From: a virus
Reading direction: 5' to 3' (one strand)
IMG/VR virus record: IMGVR_UViG_3300027763_000111
Span: 1 to 39,418 of that record
Length of the DNA: 39,418 nt
The notes below the pieces were generated by a model that worked only from the letters and a program-made list of their open reading frames with translations, did not search any database and was not told where the DNA came from. Positions 1-10,915 of this stretch are shown piece after piece. Within the stretch, counting starts at the first letter, position 1. Every line of letters starts with the position of its first letter. Made by a program: the position numbers and the translations under genes.

Positions 1-1077
1 AACTTATCTGCTGCATCTGATTATTTGGCTCAAACACTTGGACTAGCTGCGTCATTGAAGGACAAGCAAATTATAATGGACAATAAGGGAAGAGGATTTA
101 TACAAGGAACAGATCCTAACGATTTAGTTGAAGTAAACTGGTTAAATAATGAAAGAAATTTATTAGTTCCAAAGGTAAAATTAGATTCTTTGATGGATGC
201 TAATGCTGATAAAATAGGCAAATATGCATTAATTGGTGGCGTAACAAAAAGTGGCATATTAAGTATTGATGATGCAAAAAAACGTAAGGGATATGAGGAT
301 TACAGAAAAACTGTAGCAAATGGTGTTATTAGCGATCCTATGGGTGCTCTTTCTATATTAACTGATTATGGTGATATTGATGGAGTTAGGTACACTCCTA
401 CCATAAATAAAGCTGAGGCAGATGCAGATAAAACTGGAACTAAGGTATATATAAAGTTAAACTCTACTGGAAATCCAGAACCTGTGTTTTCTCCTAAACA
501 ATTAGAGGCAGCTGGTAAAATAATAGAAAACGAAATTGATCAAAGGGTAGATGTTATAACAACTCAGGTAGAGAATGTGTACAGACCTCCAGTATTTGCT
601 CCTAAAGATAGTGGTGAACCTGTAGATGTTACCAAAAACACAGGTCCAGCTATACCTGCTGATATTATAAAAACAATAAAAGGTAAGAAATACAAAGTAG
701 GAAGTTCTGTAGGTGTTGAAAACGTAGTTATTGATGTAGCTAAAGGAGTTACAGAACAGATAGATAAATTCGGTGTTTATAATACTCCAACTGGTAAAAG
801 GTACTATATAGACTATACAACCTATAAAGGAAAGGAAGTTACTGAAGATGGTGAGGCAACTATTACAGATATTGTTCCTACAAAAACAAGACTATATTCT
901 GACGTAGCTGGAGATAAATTTCTTGCTAAATTAAACCTAGTTCCTAATCCTCAAACTGGAAAAGCATTTAGTAATGTTAAAGAAATTGAAAACTATATAA
1001 ATTCAAATAAAGCTACTAGTAATAAAGGAGGATTTGACGCAGACGCATATTTTAATCAGCAAAAAGGTAAAAAATAA
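1..1077 (+). CDS. Partial virion-type protein of unknown function (C-terminal 358 residues)
   Basis: The reading frame is open from the first base, so the true start lies left of the window; the first possible start inside, a TTG at 25, is only an internal codon. The visible part is hydrophilic, rich in Lys, Asp, Thr and Asn, with no membrane segment and no catalytic motif I recognise. A proline-rich stretch (VYRPPVFAPKD) near residue 200 may be a linker. Its TAA overlaps the ATG of the giant gene by one base (TAATG), so the two are translationally coupled and probably both packaged in the virion. Function is inferred from position only. Confidence 0.8.
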   Translation, partial: NLSAASDYLAQTLGLAASLKDKQIIMDNKGRGFIQGTDPNDLVEVNWLNNERNLLVPKVKLDSLMDANADKIGKYALIGGVTKSGILSIDDAKKRKGYEDYRKTVANGVISDPMGALSILTDYGDIDGVRYTPTINKAEADADKTGTKVYIKLNSTGNPEPVFSPKQLEAAGKIIENEIDQRVDVITTQVENVYRPPVFAPKDSGEPVDVTKNTGPAIPADIIKTIKGKKYKVGSSVGVENVVIDVAKGVTEQIDKFGVYNTPTGKRYYIDYTTYKGKEVTEDGEATITDIVPTKTRLYSDVAGDKFLAKLNLVPNPQTGKAFSNVKEIENYINSNKATSNKGGFDADAYFNQQKGKK

Positions 1078-4000
1078 TGGATGAAGAATTAAGAAATCTA
1101 ATAGAAGGTGCTAAAAGTCAAGGTGCTAACGATAATGATATAAAGAGAATTATAGATCTTTATATTGCTGATTCAAAAAAAAAAGTAGTTTCCGAGCCCA
1201 CTGTTCAAAAAAGGCCATTGGCTTCTCTTACGCAAACTCAGCCTACCACTACTTCATTGGATACAGAAGGAACTCAACCTCCTGTGGAATCGGATGGTTT
1301 AGGTGGACCGCCTAAGTCTTTTCCTAATAGAGATAAAAATATAAAATCTATTATGTATGGTGATGGAATGGAACAACAAAATGTTTTAGTTCAATCACTT
1401 CCTCTTGAAGAAAAGCCGAAGAAATACTATAGATTAGTATCTGATCAGAAAAAAGAAGTAGCTAAAAAAATATCTGAACTTGAAGAAAGAAATGTAAGGT
1501 TAGGAAGAAGACCTGAAGATTTACAGAGAGAAGGAACATATCAATCACTTCAAAAACAAAAACTACAATTAGATTCTGAGTTTCAACCTGCTGAAAGAGC
1601 TATACAAGAAGTTAAAAAAGAAACAGCTACATGGACAAGACCTATAGAGGTTTTAACCAATGCATTTACTGATGGTAAATATACATTAGCTAATACTGAA
1701 ACTATAAAGCTAAATAAAGATGTAGAAGATAGGATTATAGATACTTTTGATTATGCTTCAGAAGAAGTAAGGCAAAAATGGTATAAAGGCTCTTTACCTA
1801 CTGAACAAAAAGAGAAAATAATAAATTCAGCTAAGATAGACGTATTAAATGGTACGTTTAAATCTTTGAAACAAGAAACTAGTGACTACCTTAAAAATAT
1901 AAAGGATAATCCAAGTATTCCAGAAGACGAAAAGAGTGTTATAAGAACTAACCTAGTAAATAGAAGTAATGCCTTTAACGCTCAGTTAGCCCTTGATTTT
2001 TCTGGTAACCTATTAAAAAATAATTTCAAAGTTACAGATGAGGACAAAAAACTAGATGAAGCTATATTTTCAAAGTACGAAGGGTTTATTCCAGAAACAG
2101 TAGATTGGATGTCTAGGCTTACAGAAGGAATTATAAGTACTGGAGGAAAAGCATTAACTGGAATACCTACATTAGCTCTCCTTGGTGCCGAACAGTTTAA
2201 TCAGTTTACAGGAGCTTCAAAATCAGAAGATTATACTCCTATAGAGGCAACTATTGACTTAATAAACGATACTACTAATTATAACTTTCTTCCAAGCTCT
2301 AAATCAGAAGAGGGGGCTATTGTTGGTCAAGATGGCAAATATAATTTTAGTTATAGATCTATAACTAGGACATTAGCAGATACACTTCCTTTTACATTAA
2401 AAATAATGAGTGATGTTAAGAAAGGAAGAGTAGATGGTTCTCCTCAATCTATTATATCTCAATTAGTTAATCCAAGTAAAAATAAAGCGTTTACAGACCA
2501 ATTGAATGTAGTTCAAACTGCATATAAAGTTACTATAAACGATAATTATAAAGACGCTAAAGAATTAGGAATGGATGATTCAAAGGCTTTTACTTATGCA
2601 AATGTATTATCATTAGCGGAAGGTGTTTCTGAAACGATCATGCCAGATTATAAATACTTTGACTCTTTAACTGGATCTACTCTAAAGAATTTATTTAAGT
2701 CAAACTTAAAAAAAGCAGCTACTAAAGAAGCTGTAAAAAATGTTACTAAAGATTTCTTTAAAAATGCAGCTTTAGAGTTGGGTGAAGAAGAGTTTGTACT
2801 TGCTGTTGAAGACGGATTAAAATATTCTTTACTTTTAAATCATAAAAATTCTGAATTTTTTAATATTAAAAGACAAAAGGAATTAGTTGCTGCTACAGTA
2901 ATCATGTCTGGAGCAATGGGTGCTGTTGCTGCTCCAGGTAAATTTAAACAGAATAGGACGGATATATATAGAGATGTTTATAACAATATATCTGACCTAC
3001 AAGATCAATTTGCTAATGAAATAAATTCTCCTTTAAATGATGAGAATGCTAGAGAATCATTAATAACTGCTTATAAATTTGCAAACGATATATCAAGCGC
3101 AATAGCAAATGCTCCAGAAACTGTAACTTCAGATCAAGTAGATTTATTAGTTCAAAAGAAAAAATTAGAAGAAAAAAAGAAGAATATAGATTCTGCCTTT
3201 CATCCAGACATAAATGAAGAAATAGCTGGAATAGATGATAAAATAAGAGAGCTGTCTAAGCAACCAGTTATTACTGAAGAAGCAGTTGCTGAAGAAAATA
3301 AAGAATATTTAGGAACACCCACGATCTCAACAATTGAAGATGGTGATTTATATGAATTTAAAACTCAAGATGGTATAATTGGAGGTGTAATGATTTCTCC
3401 AACAGAATTTAGAATAGATGGCATATCTGCCAATGAAGTTGGTAAAGGACAAGGATCAAAAATGTTTGAGGCTTTAATTGAAAATTTAAAAACAAAAGGA
3501 GTTACTACCTTAACAACTAAGTCAGCTGGAGATGGTGCTGTTAAAATGCATAATAAAGCTATTGATAAAGGATTATTAACAAAAGTAAAAGAGGACGGAA
3601 GAACCGCAACTTTTTTAATTAATTCTGAAATTAAAATTCCATCTACTGAAGAAGTAGTTGCTGAAGAGTTAATTTCTGTAGATGAGATTGAAAAAAGAAG
3701 GGTAGAAACTGAATCTAAAATAAAAAGAAAGGATTTATTTACAGGAGTTGGATATTTTTCTACAGAATTAGGAGGTAGCGATACTTCTGCTGTACCATTT
3801 TCTCATAAAGAAAATAATGGAATTGAACTTGTGGAATATGCACATCCAAAAACTGGGAGTGTTGATGTAATTGTTACTGGTAAATCAGAAAATGATTTTG
3901 TGGGATTTTATAGAATATACGAAAATGGTAAACCTACTAATAAATGGAGTTCTAAATTTAATAATGAATCAAGAGATAAAGATGACTTTAAAACAATGAT

Positions 4001-7000
4001 CTCTGGAGTTCAAGAGATGTTACCAGAAGGTCATGAATATATTGAAAAAACAAGTATTTCAACTGATGGATTAAGAGTCTGGAATCAACAATTGGGCAAA
4101 GGATATGAATTACAATATGATGAAAATGGAAACCTAAAAACAAATTCAGTAGCTATAAATGGAGATGCTATTGTAAATGAGTTAGGTATTGATGTGAATA
4201 AGGGAGATTTCGATAATATATCTGTAACTAATAATAAAGACTTTAATACTGTAAAAAAAGCACTGTTGCCTTATTTAGAAAAATTTGGCTTAAATGAATT
4301 AAATATTAGAAATGTAAACGGTACTGTTGAAATAGACTTACCTGTATTAAAGCAATCTAAAAAAGCTAACACTAAAGTAGAAGCTAAACCTACTACCGAA
4401 GCTATATCTCCAGAGACATCATCAAACTACGGTAATCTTACAGAGAATAAGGATGGAGACTTTGTGTTCTTCCATGTTGGAGGTAAGGGATATAAGACCA
4501 TAAAGAAATCATCTGGAGGAACTACTGCAACTTCAAAAGAAGAGGGAGCTGCTCTTAGCAAGGTTGGCGGTGTAGCTATGTATTATACTAGACCTGGAGA
4601 TACTGAGAGAATGGTTAATGGTGAAGCTAAGTATGCTGTAACTATACCAAAAGAAAAAGTATACGATGCCAATACAGACTCTAATAACTATGCTGCAGAG
4701 GCTGAGACTCGTCATGAAGAAGAGAATCCTGGGAAAGCATTTGATGCCAATTCTAAACTAGCATATATTACTAAGATAGCTGGTGAGAATGGTTATGATA
4801 TGGTGGTTTCTGAGTGGATGGGTAAGACCAGAGCACAGACCACTGCAGAACTTACCCCAACAGATGTTCAGTTGAAGGAGGGTGATAAAATAGCAAAACC
4901 TTTTGAAGAAGAGTATGTAGACAATACTGCAAAGGGATATAAGTCTATAGTTCCAGAATCTAAAGAGGCTAAACTTAAGACTGTTTATGATGCTATTAAT
5001 GCTGAGAGAAGTAAGCAAAATAATTATGATGCGTTATATAAATTATCTGGTAAAGATTTAACCAATACTCCTCAAGAAGAAACAACTAAACTAATTGAAG
5101 AGTCTGATATTTCTCAAGAGGTTAAGGATATGTATGCAGAAGCATTAGCTTATGAGCCAGGAATTAGACGTACAGAGGCTCCTGTAGAAACTCAAATTTC
5201 ATCACACAAGAAAAATGGAGGATCTACATTCTTGGCTAATGGAGAAAATAAGGCAGGATCTGACGCTTCTTCTGTATCTATATTTACAGAAAGATCAAAA
5301 ATAATTGATGGCGAGATTACTGAAAAAGATATAAATGACTTCAAAGAAGCTAACAAGGATTTATTTAAAGGAAACGAAGATATACTAGCCATTGGTACTT
5401 GGTATGATTCTAAATCTGGAAAGACTTATATAGATGTGTCAGCTGTAGTACCAAACGAGCAAGCAATAAAACTTGGTAAACAGTATAATCAAAAGGCTGT
5501 ATACAATTTAAAGACAAATGAAGAGGTAGATACTGGTGGTACTGGTGAAGCTATTGAAGGATTAAAGCCAGAAATAGAGAGAATTAACGATATTAGAGAA
5601 ATATTAAAACCAACTGCCGCTAAATCAAAACTTGCAGCATTCAAGGCTAAGTATATTGATAAACCAGTATATGATAGAGCTAAGCTGAATACTCAGGTTG
5701 AAAACGCTAAGAAGTCATTATCTAAATTACTTCCAGACGTTAAGTTCGTGGTACACGATACTAGGGAATCATTTATAGGAGTAGCTGGCAAGAATGGAAG
5801 AGGTTATTATGATCCAGCAACTAAGACCATACATATAAATGCTTTGGAAGCTAACGCTAGAACTGTTGCTCACGAAGTATTCCACTCTGTATTACTTGAT
5901 AAAGTTAAGACAGATGCTAATGCTAGAGATCTGACCAAGAGAATGGTTAGTGCTATCTCTAAAACTCTTGAAGGAAATCCTGAACTTAAGAAGAATCTTG
6001 ATGATTTTATTAAGAATTATGATGAGAATATTCAGAACGAAGAGAAGGTTGCTGAACTTTTTGGATACCTTGCTGATGGATATAGTGGATTCGATGCTCC
6101 TACTAAGTCTGTGATTAAAAGAGCTATGGACCGTCTTGCTAAGATGTTTGGTATAAAACCATTCACTGAAGAAGATATTGTAGATATGCTTAAAACATTA
6201 TCTGGAAAGGTTGCAACTGGTGAAGAGATTGTATCTAAGGATGTTAAAATATTTAAAGGAGGAGAAAAAGTTGTAACTCCATCTGATGGTTTATCAAAAA
6301 GATGGTCTTATGGTAATGATAAGGTAAGTCTTGAAATTAAATATCTAGAACAAGATAGGATAGATGAGTTAATAAAGCAAGGATTATTAATAGAACCTGA
6401 AAATTTATCTGAATTAAACGGTAAAAGAGTTACAACTACTTCTCCAGATGACATGTTAGTAGGATCTATATTTGTAAATGGAAAAGAAGTAGCAGTTGGT
6501 AATGGGGGTGTTTATTTTGTAACTAAATTTGGAGACGTATGGGCAAATTCTAATAAAGGAATTGCTAATGGTTTAGCAAGATCTATTAATGAAACTTATG
6601 ATCCTGAAACTGGTAAATCATACTTAGTTTTAGTAAAAGGAACGGATGCTAAATTAGTAAGTAGTCCTCAAGGAGTTACTTCAAGTTTAGCTATTACTGA
6701 ATCTATGATAGATGCTGGATTATTTAGTTTATCTGATTTTAGATCAGCTGTTAGATCAGCTGTTAAATCAAGTGGAGGAAGCATATCTCTATCTCCTAAT
6801 GGAAGTGCTAAAGTATTAAAATCAGAGGTAGATAACTTCTTTAAAGACGTAACTTCATCTACTTTTGAAAAAAGAGGAAATGTATTAAGAGAAATAGTTT
6901 CTAATTTAGCTAAGTCAGAAAGCGCTAAAAATAATAAAAATGAAATTATTAGTTTTTTAGACGGAGATAAAAGTAAGGGTTTAGGCGTAGGTAAAACAGA

Positions 7001-10000
7001 AAAATCACAAAGTTTAATTGATTTAATAGCTAAAACATCTGCTGAAAAATTAACTAAAGGATTAAATGTTGGAGACATATATGCAGTTATAGAAATAGAT
7101 GGAAAAGTAGGCGTGTTCCAAGATAGTCATCAGTCATACCCATATCATATTAAAATTATAGATAAAAATGGAGATGTATCTTCAAAAAAACCTGTATTAA
7201 TTCTTCCTAAAAATAGAAAAAACGGAAAGGAAATTCTAACAAGTGTAGATGGAAAAACAGCAGATGAATTAGGCGTTAAAAATTTTGCTGGAACAGTTGG
7301 GGCTACTGCAAACATGCCTTATGGTAAAGCTATTATTATGGACGATACCAAGGGTAGAATGCAAGAATCTGAGAGTTACTCAGACATGAAGGATATTATT
7401 AAGGATATGATCGATGAAGGAATGTCTATTACAGAGATCAAAAAAACTATAGGTAGTGAGTTAGGCACTGATCAGGTTTCGTTGGCTGAGAGAGCCTATA
7501 ATGAGCTTACAGTTAAACCAACTAAGACTAACGTAGAACCTACAAATAATACTGAAGCATTTAGAGATAAGGTAAAAGATATTCCTGAGTCTAACAAGGT
7601 TGGAAAATATTTAAGTGGTGAGACTATAGAGAGAGTTGAAGGTGAGGCTCCTCGTAATGTTCAAGATATAGATATTATGCCTCTTGTAGAAGCTGGTATT
7701 CACGGTAGAGAAACTGTAGCTATGGCTAAGGAGGTTTATGGTGACAAATATATTGAAAAGACACTTGATTTTCTTGATACTGCAAACTTAAAAGCTCACG
7801 AGAAGGCTCTTTTATATGTGTCATTAGAGAATGAGATGTTTGATCTAGTTAAATCCGATCCTAGTCTTAAAAAACTACAGGACCTAGTTAGAGCAAAATC
7901 TCAACAATTCTTAAGAGAGTCTTCACTAGCTATTAATATGGGTAGATTAAGAGCGATTATGAAGAATGGATTTAATTATGAGTCTGTTACAGATAAGTTT
8001 TTATCTTCTGATCAATTAACTGGTAAGAAAGAAGTTGAAAAAGCTATCCAATCAGATGCAAACGCAATACAAAAAGAATACGAATCTATAGTTAGTGAGT
8101 CTGATGTAGAACAACTTATACTTAGTGGTGTTGAGAAACAGATAAACGAGATATATAAGAAACTTCCTACGGCAAGAAGAGTTAGAGCTGATAAGGCTAT
8201 AGCTGCACTAGAAAATATACAGAAGAAACTTAGAGGTAGAGCCTATGATGCTACTGTAGGTCTTCCTATTGCATTAATTGACTCTGGTATAACGGTTATT
8301 AAGAACTCTATAAAAGCTGGTGTTAATATAGCTGACGCTATTGAACTTGGTATAAACCATATCAAAGAAAAATATGGTAAGGACTGGGCTAACGAAGGTA
8401 TGTTTAGAGATGATATGACTCAAGGATTTAAAACTGAAGGAATATCTGAAAAAGAAATTAAGGCTAAAGAATTATCTAATAAAGATATAGTTAATCAGGC
8501 TTTAGTAGAGGCTGGATTTGGTAAAGAAATTACTGTAAAAACTAAAGACGGAAAGGTAAAACGTAATGTACTTGACTGGAAGAAACTTGCTGGAGAGGAA
8601 GGAAGTGTAGATAAGTTAAGAGAGAATGTAGAGAAGATAATTGGTAAAGAAGCTGCTAAAGAATTAGAGAATGAATATAATGATCTAAGAGCAGGTATAA
8701 TTGAGAAGTCTTTAAATGAGTTAGAAAGAAGAAATACACCTAGAAAAAAAGTAAACTTAAAGACAAGTGCTAAGAAACTTGCTGAGCTATACAACTATGG
8801 TCTATTTGAGAAAGAATCTGATACTTATGATCGATTAATGAATACTGCACTTGGTATGAATGAGTTAGATCAGAAGAGCTTTAATGAGGCTAAGAATTTA
8901 GCCAAGAGCTTGTCTGAATTATTTTCTCAGAAAAATAGTGAAGGAAATCAATTGGACCAAGTATACTTAAAACAAGCAGAGAGAACTATAAATAAGCAGA
9001 TCGAAAGATTACTTAGTAAGGTTGCTTGGTCTGAGTCTAATGGAGCCTATAAGGCTGTTGTAATTGCTAAAGAGTTTATAGGTCTTGCCCAGAGAAATGC
9101 GTTAGTATCTGTAGCTCAAGCTATTGAGAACACAACATCTGGATATATCTCCAGAGTATTTAAGAAGATTGGGTTTATGTTTGATAATGTAGATACAAAA
9201 TCATTAAAAGAATCAAGAAATAAACTTGCTAGTATGACATTTAAGGATATTACATTAGGTAGTGGTCTTGAATTTGGAGATGTTACTTCTCCATTTATTA
9301 CAAAAAGTAAGACAATGGATTTAATAGTTAATGCAAGTGATAGTAGATTATACCACGCACTTACATCTACTGCTCTTGGAAAACCGTTCCTAGAATCTGC
9401 AGATAGTATGCACAAGGCTGCACTTGCTCAAGGATTCTTCCAGTATAACTTAATAAAGATACTTAGAAAGAAGGGTTACTCTAAATCAGAAGCTAAGAAC
9501 TATGTTTCAGAACAATTAACTGGTCAATCGTTTGAAGATGCTTTAGTTACTGCAAAACAAATTATTGATAAAATAAATGAAGATGCTGGTAAAAAAGTCA
9601 TACCAGACTCTAAAGAAAGTATCTATAGATTCGCAAATGACTTAGTTAATGAGGCATTAGTTAAAGGAAATAAGATAACATTGGAAGAACTTGAGGCATC
9701 ATTGAAATCTGCAGAAACAGTTGCTGGATTTGAATTAGGGCACGAGCCAAATAACATTATATCTAAACCATTAAACCTATTTAATTCTTGGGTTCAAACT
9801 AGAACAGATAGAGCAGTAAAAGATAAGAAATGGAATGATGCTGCTGCGTTAACTGCTGCATCAATAGTTACTACAAATATACTTAACCCTTATATTGGTG
9901 GTGGTACTAACTGGACATTACTTGCTGCTCAGAAGGCAGGTATTCCTACACTAAGCACAATATACTGGAATATTAAATCAAGAGGAAGTAAACTTGATAT

Positions 10001-10643
10001 TAGCACTGAAGAAGGTATGAAAAATCTTGAAAAAGATTTAAAGTATCAGTTATTAGCTAAGAACGCCAACACTAGAATGTTTATTGGAGCTGCTGTAACT
10101 TTGGCTGCATTTGCATTAGCTAGTGCAACAGGAGCAGATGACGATTTATACGATTGGTTAAAGAAAAACCCTTGGGCTAACAAGTATATGAAGAAAATAA
10201 ATCCTCCAGCTGTACAGTTTATGTTAGCTCAAAAAGATAAGAAACTTGGAGAGTTCTTAGGACAGCAGATGAATATAAAGGCAGATGCATTTGATGAAGG
10301 TAAGAAAATTCAACAAGCTATGAAGAATGCTGCATCTGGTAAAACTCAGAAAGCACTTGGTGGAGCTGGTCAGTTGATTGGAAGTAGATTGTCTACTCCT
10401 ATTATACCTTGGAGAGTTGTAAGAGATGTTCGTGATATTTACAGAGGACTTAATGGATTACCAGCTATAAAAAACGAGTATAAGGCTAGTGGATTTGCTA
10501 ATGGATACTTCCAAGGAGGAATGGTTGAGCAACTTGGATTAAGACCTGAAAAAAGTTACGAGATAAGTGATGAGGAACTTAGAATTAAAAATCCTAGGAG
10601 ATATGAAATAAGAATGAGACTTAGAAGAAAAAAAAATAAATAA
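1077..10643 (+). CDS. Giant 3188-residue polyvalent virion protein with zincin motif
   Basis: A single unbroken frame. Residues about 340-680 are helical. Residues 786-850 resemble a GNAT acetyltransferase (GKGQGSKMFEAL). Residues about 1115-1270 have a FFHVG...YYTRPGD...YDMVVSEW pattern that could be an ADP-ribosyltransferase-like or related polyvalent-protein domain, but this is uncertain. A clear metallopeptidase motif HEVFH sits at 1599-1603. Residues about 1850-1890 resemble other large-polyvalent-protein barrels. The last third is helical, with hydrophobic segments near 2923-2950 and 3001-3021 and a very basic end (MRLRRKKNK). Known large polyvalent proteins of phages travel with the genome and act on the host after entry; that role here is inferred. 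It is the last gene of its operon. Confidence 0.85.
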   Translation: MDEELRNLIEGAKSQGANDNDIKRIIDLYIADSKKKVVSEPTVQKRPLASLTQTQPTTTSLDTEGTQPPVESDGLGGPPKSFPNRDKNIKSIMYGDGMEQQNVLVQSLPLEEKPKKYYRLVSDQKKEVAKKISELEERNVRLGRRPEDLQREGTYQSLQKQKLQLDSEFQPAERAIQEVKKETATWTRPIEVLTNAFTDGKYTLANTETIKLNKDVEDRIIDTFDYASEEVRQKWYKGSLPTEQKEKIINSAKIDVLNGTFKSLKQETSDYLKNIKDNPSIPEDEKSVIRTNLVNRSNAFNAQLALDFSGNLLKNNFKVTDEDKKLDEAIFSKYEGFIPETVDWMSRLTEGIISTGGKALTGIPTLALLGAEQFNQFTGASKSEDYTPIEATIDLINDTTNYNFLPSSKSEEGAIVGQDGKYNFSYRSITRTLADTLPFTLKIMSDVKKGRVDGSPQSIISQLVNPSKNKAFTDQLNVVQTAYKVTINDNYKDAKELGMDDSKAFTYANVLSLAEGVSETIMPDYKYFDSLTGSTLKNLFKSNLKKAATKEAVKNVTKDFFKNAALELGEEEFVLAVEDGLKYSLLLNHKNSEFFNIKRQKELVAATVIMSGAMGAVAAPGKFKQNRTDIYRDVYNNISDLQDQFANEINSPLNDENARESLITAYKFANDISSAIANAPETVTSDQVDLLVQKKKLEEKKKNIDSAFHPDINEEIAGIDDKIRELSKQPVITEEAVAEENKEYLGTPTISTIEDGDLYEFKTQDGIIGGVMISPTEFRIDGISANEVGKGQGSKMFEALIENLKTKGVTTLTTKSAGDGAVKMHNKAIDKGLLTKVKEDGRTATFLINSEIKIPSTEEVVAEELISVDEIEKRRVETESKIKRKDLFTGVGYFSTELGGSDTSAVPFSHKENNGIELVEYAHPKTGSVDVIVTGKSENDFVGFYRIYENGKPTNKWSSKFNNESRDKDDFKTMISGVQEMLPEGHEYIEKTSISTDGLRVWNQQLGKGYELQYDENGNLKTNSVAINGDAIVNELGIDVNKGDFDNISVTNNKDFNTVKKALLPYLEKFGLNELNIRNVNGTVEIDLPVLKQSKKANTKVEAKPTTEAISPETSSNYGNLTENKDGDFVFFHVGGKGYKTIKKSSGGTTATSKEEGAALSKVGGVAMYYTRPGDTERMVNGEAKYAVTIPKEKVYDANTDSNNYAAEAETRHEEENPGKAFDANSKLAYITKIAGENGYDMVVSEWMGKTRAQTTAELTPTDVQLKEGDKIAKPFEEEYVDNTAKGYKSIVPESKEAKLKTVYDAINAERSKQNNYDALYKLSGKDLTNTPQEETTKLIEESDISQEVKDMYAEALAYEPGIRRTEAPVETQISSHKKNGGSTFLANGENKAGSDASSVSIFTERSKIIDGEITEKDINDFKEANKDLFKGNEDILAIGTWYDSKSGKTYIDVSAVVPNEQAIKLGKQYNQKAVYNLKTNEEVDTGGTGEAIEGLKPEIERINDIREILKPTAAKSKLAAFKAKYIDKPVYDRAKLNTQVENAKKSLSKLLPDVKFVVHDTRESFIGVAGKNGRGYYDPATKTIHINALEANARTVAHEVFHSVLLDKVKTDANARDLTKRMVSAISKTLEGNPELKKNLDDFIKNYDENIQNEEKVAELFGYLADGYSGFDAPTKSVIKRAMDRLAKMFGIKPFTEEDIVDMLKTLSGKVATGEEIVSKDVKIFKGGEKVVTPSDGLSKRWSYGNDKVSLEIKYLEQDRIDELIKQGLLIEPENLSELNGKRVTTTSPDDMLVGSIFVNGKEVAVGNGGVYFVTKFGDVWANSNKGIANGLARSINETYDPETGKSYLVLVKGTDAKLVSSPQGVTSSLAITESMIDAGLFSLSDFRSAVRSAVKSSGGSISLSPNGSAKVLKSEVDNFFKDVTSSTFEKRGNVLREIVSNLAKSESAKNNKNEIISFLDGDKSKGLGVGKTEKSQSLIDLIAKTSAEKLTKGLNVGDIYAVIEIDGKVGVFQDSHQSYPYHIKIIDKNGDVSSKKPVLILPKNRKNGKEILTSVDGKTADELGVKNFAGTVGATANMPYGKAIIMDDTKGRMQESESYSDMKDIIKDMIDEGMSITEIKKTIGSELGTDQVSLAERAYNELTVKPTKTNVEPTNNTEAFRDKVKDIPESNKVGKYLSGETIERVEGEAPRNVQDIDIMPLVEAGIHGRETVAMAKEVYGDKYIEKTLDFLDTANLKAHEKALLYVSLENEMFDLVKSDPSLKKLQDLVRAKSQQFLRESSLAINMGRLRAIMKNGFNYESVTDKFLSSDQLTGKKEVEKAIQSDANAIQKEYESIVSESDVEQLILSGVEKQINEIYKKLPTARRVRADKAIAALENIQKKLRGRAYDATVGLPIALIDSGITVIKNSIKAGVNIADAIELGINHIKEKYGKDWANEGMFRDDMTQGFKTEGISEKEIKAKELSNKDIVNQALVEAGFGKEITVKTKDGKVKRNVLDWKKLAGEEGSVDKLRENVEKIIGKEAAKELENEYNDLRAGIIEKSLNELERRNTPRKKVNLKTSAKKLAELYNYGLFEKESDTYDRLMNTALGMNELDQKSFNEAKNLAKSLSELFSQKNSEGNQLDQVYLKQAERTINKQIERLLSKVAWSESNGAYKAVVIAKEFIGLAQRNALVSVAQAIENTTSGYISRVFKKIGFMFDNVDTKSLKESRNKLASMTFKDITLGSGLEFGDVTSPFITKSKTMDLIVNASDSRLYHALTSTALGKPFLESADSMHKAALAQGFFQYNLIKILRKKGYSKSEAKNYVSEQLTGQSFEDALVTAKQIIDKINEDAGKKVIPDSKESIYRFANDLVNEALVKGNKITLEELEASLKSAETVAGFELGHEPNNIISKPLNLFNSWVQTRTDRAVKDKKWNDAAALTAASIVTTNILNPYIGGGTNWTLLAAQKAGIPTLSTIYWNIKSRGSKLDISTEEGMKNLEKDLKYQLLAKNANTRMFIGAAVTLAAFALASATGADDDLYDWLKKNPWANKYMKKINPPAVQFMLAQKDKKLGEFLGQQMNIKADAFDEGKKIQQAMKNAASGKTQKALGGAGQLIGSRLSTPIIPWRVVRDVRDIYRGLNGLPAIKNEYKASGFANGYFQGGMVEQLGLRPEKSYEISDEELRIKNPRRYEIRMRLRRKKNK

Positions 10644-10648
10644 ACAAA

Positions 10649-10672
10649 AAAGCCTCCAATTAAGGAGGCTTT
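10649..10672. terminator. Shared bidirectional terminator between convergent operons
   Basis: The arms at 10649-10657 and 10664-10672 (core AGCCTCC/GGAGGCT) form a 9-bp stem with a 6-base AATTAA loop. An A-run precedes it and a T-run follows it, so both strands end in a U-tract. It lies 5 bases after the giant gene stop and 6 bases before the stop of the convergent gene. The same 7-bp core recurs in the terminator at 21666-21691. Confidence 0.9.
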
Positions 10673-10678
10673 ATTTTT

Positions 10679-10915
10679 CTAATCTATTAAGTCATCAATG
10701 TCTACATTAAACTGCTCAAATAGACTGTTTATGTGCTCAAATATGATGTGGAAGTCATCCTCATCTGTTTCATCAGCCTTATAACTACAAGTCTTATAAG
10801 AGTTATGTTTTAACTCCCATAATAACATTGCCATATCTTTAGACTTTATACATCTCTTGAAGTCTTGGTTCTCTTCAAAATCGGTTAGGTTCCAAGTAAT
10901 TACTGCCTTGCTCAT
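10679..10915 (-). CDS. Conserved small phage protein, function unknown
   Basis: 78 residues, acidic at the C-terminus (FNVDIDDLID), with a central DFKRCIKSKDMAMLLWEL segment predicted to be helical. It resembles a small family seen often in phages of the Bacteroidetes for which I know no function. The ATG overlaps the stop of the upstream phosphoesterase gene as ATGA, so it is the last, coupled gene of the leftward operon and runs into the shared terminator. Confidence 0.75.
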   Translation of the reverse strand: MSKAVITWNLTDFEENQDFKRCIKSKDMAMLLWELKHNSYKTCSYKADETDEDDFHIIFEHINSLFEQFNVDIDDLID

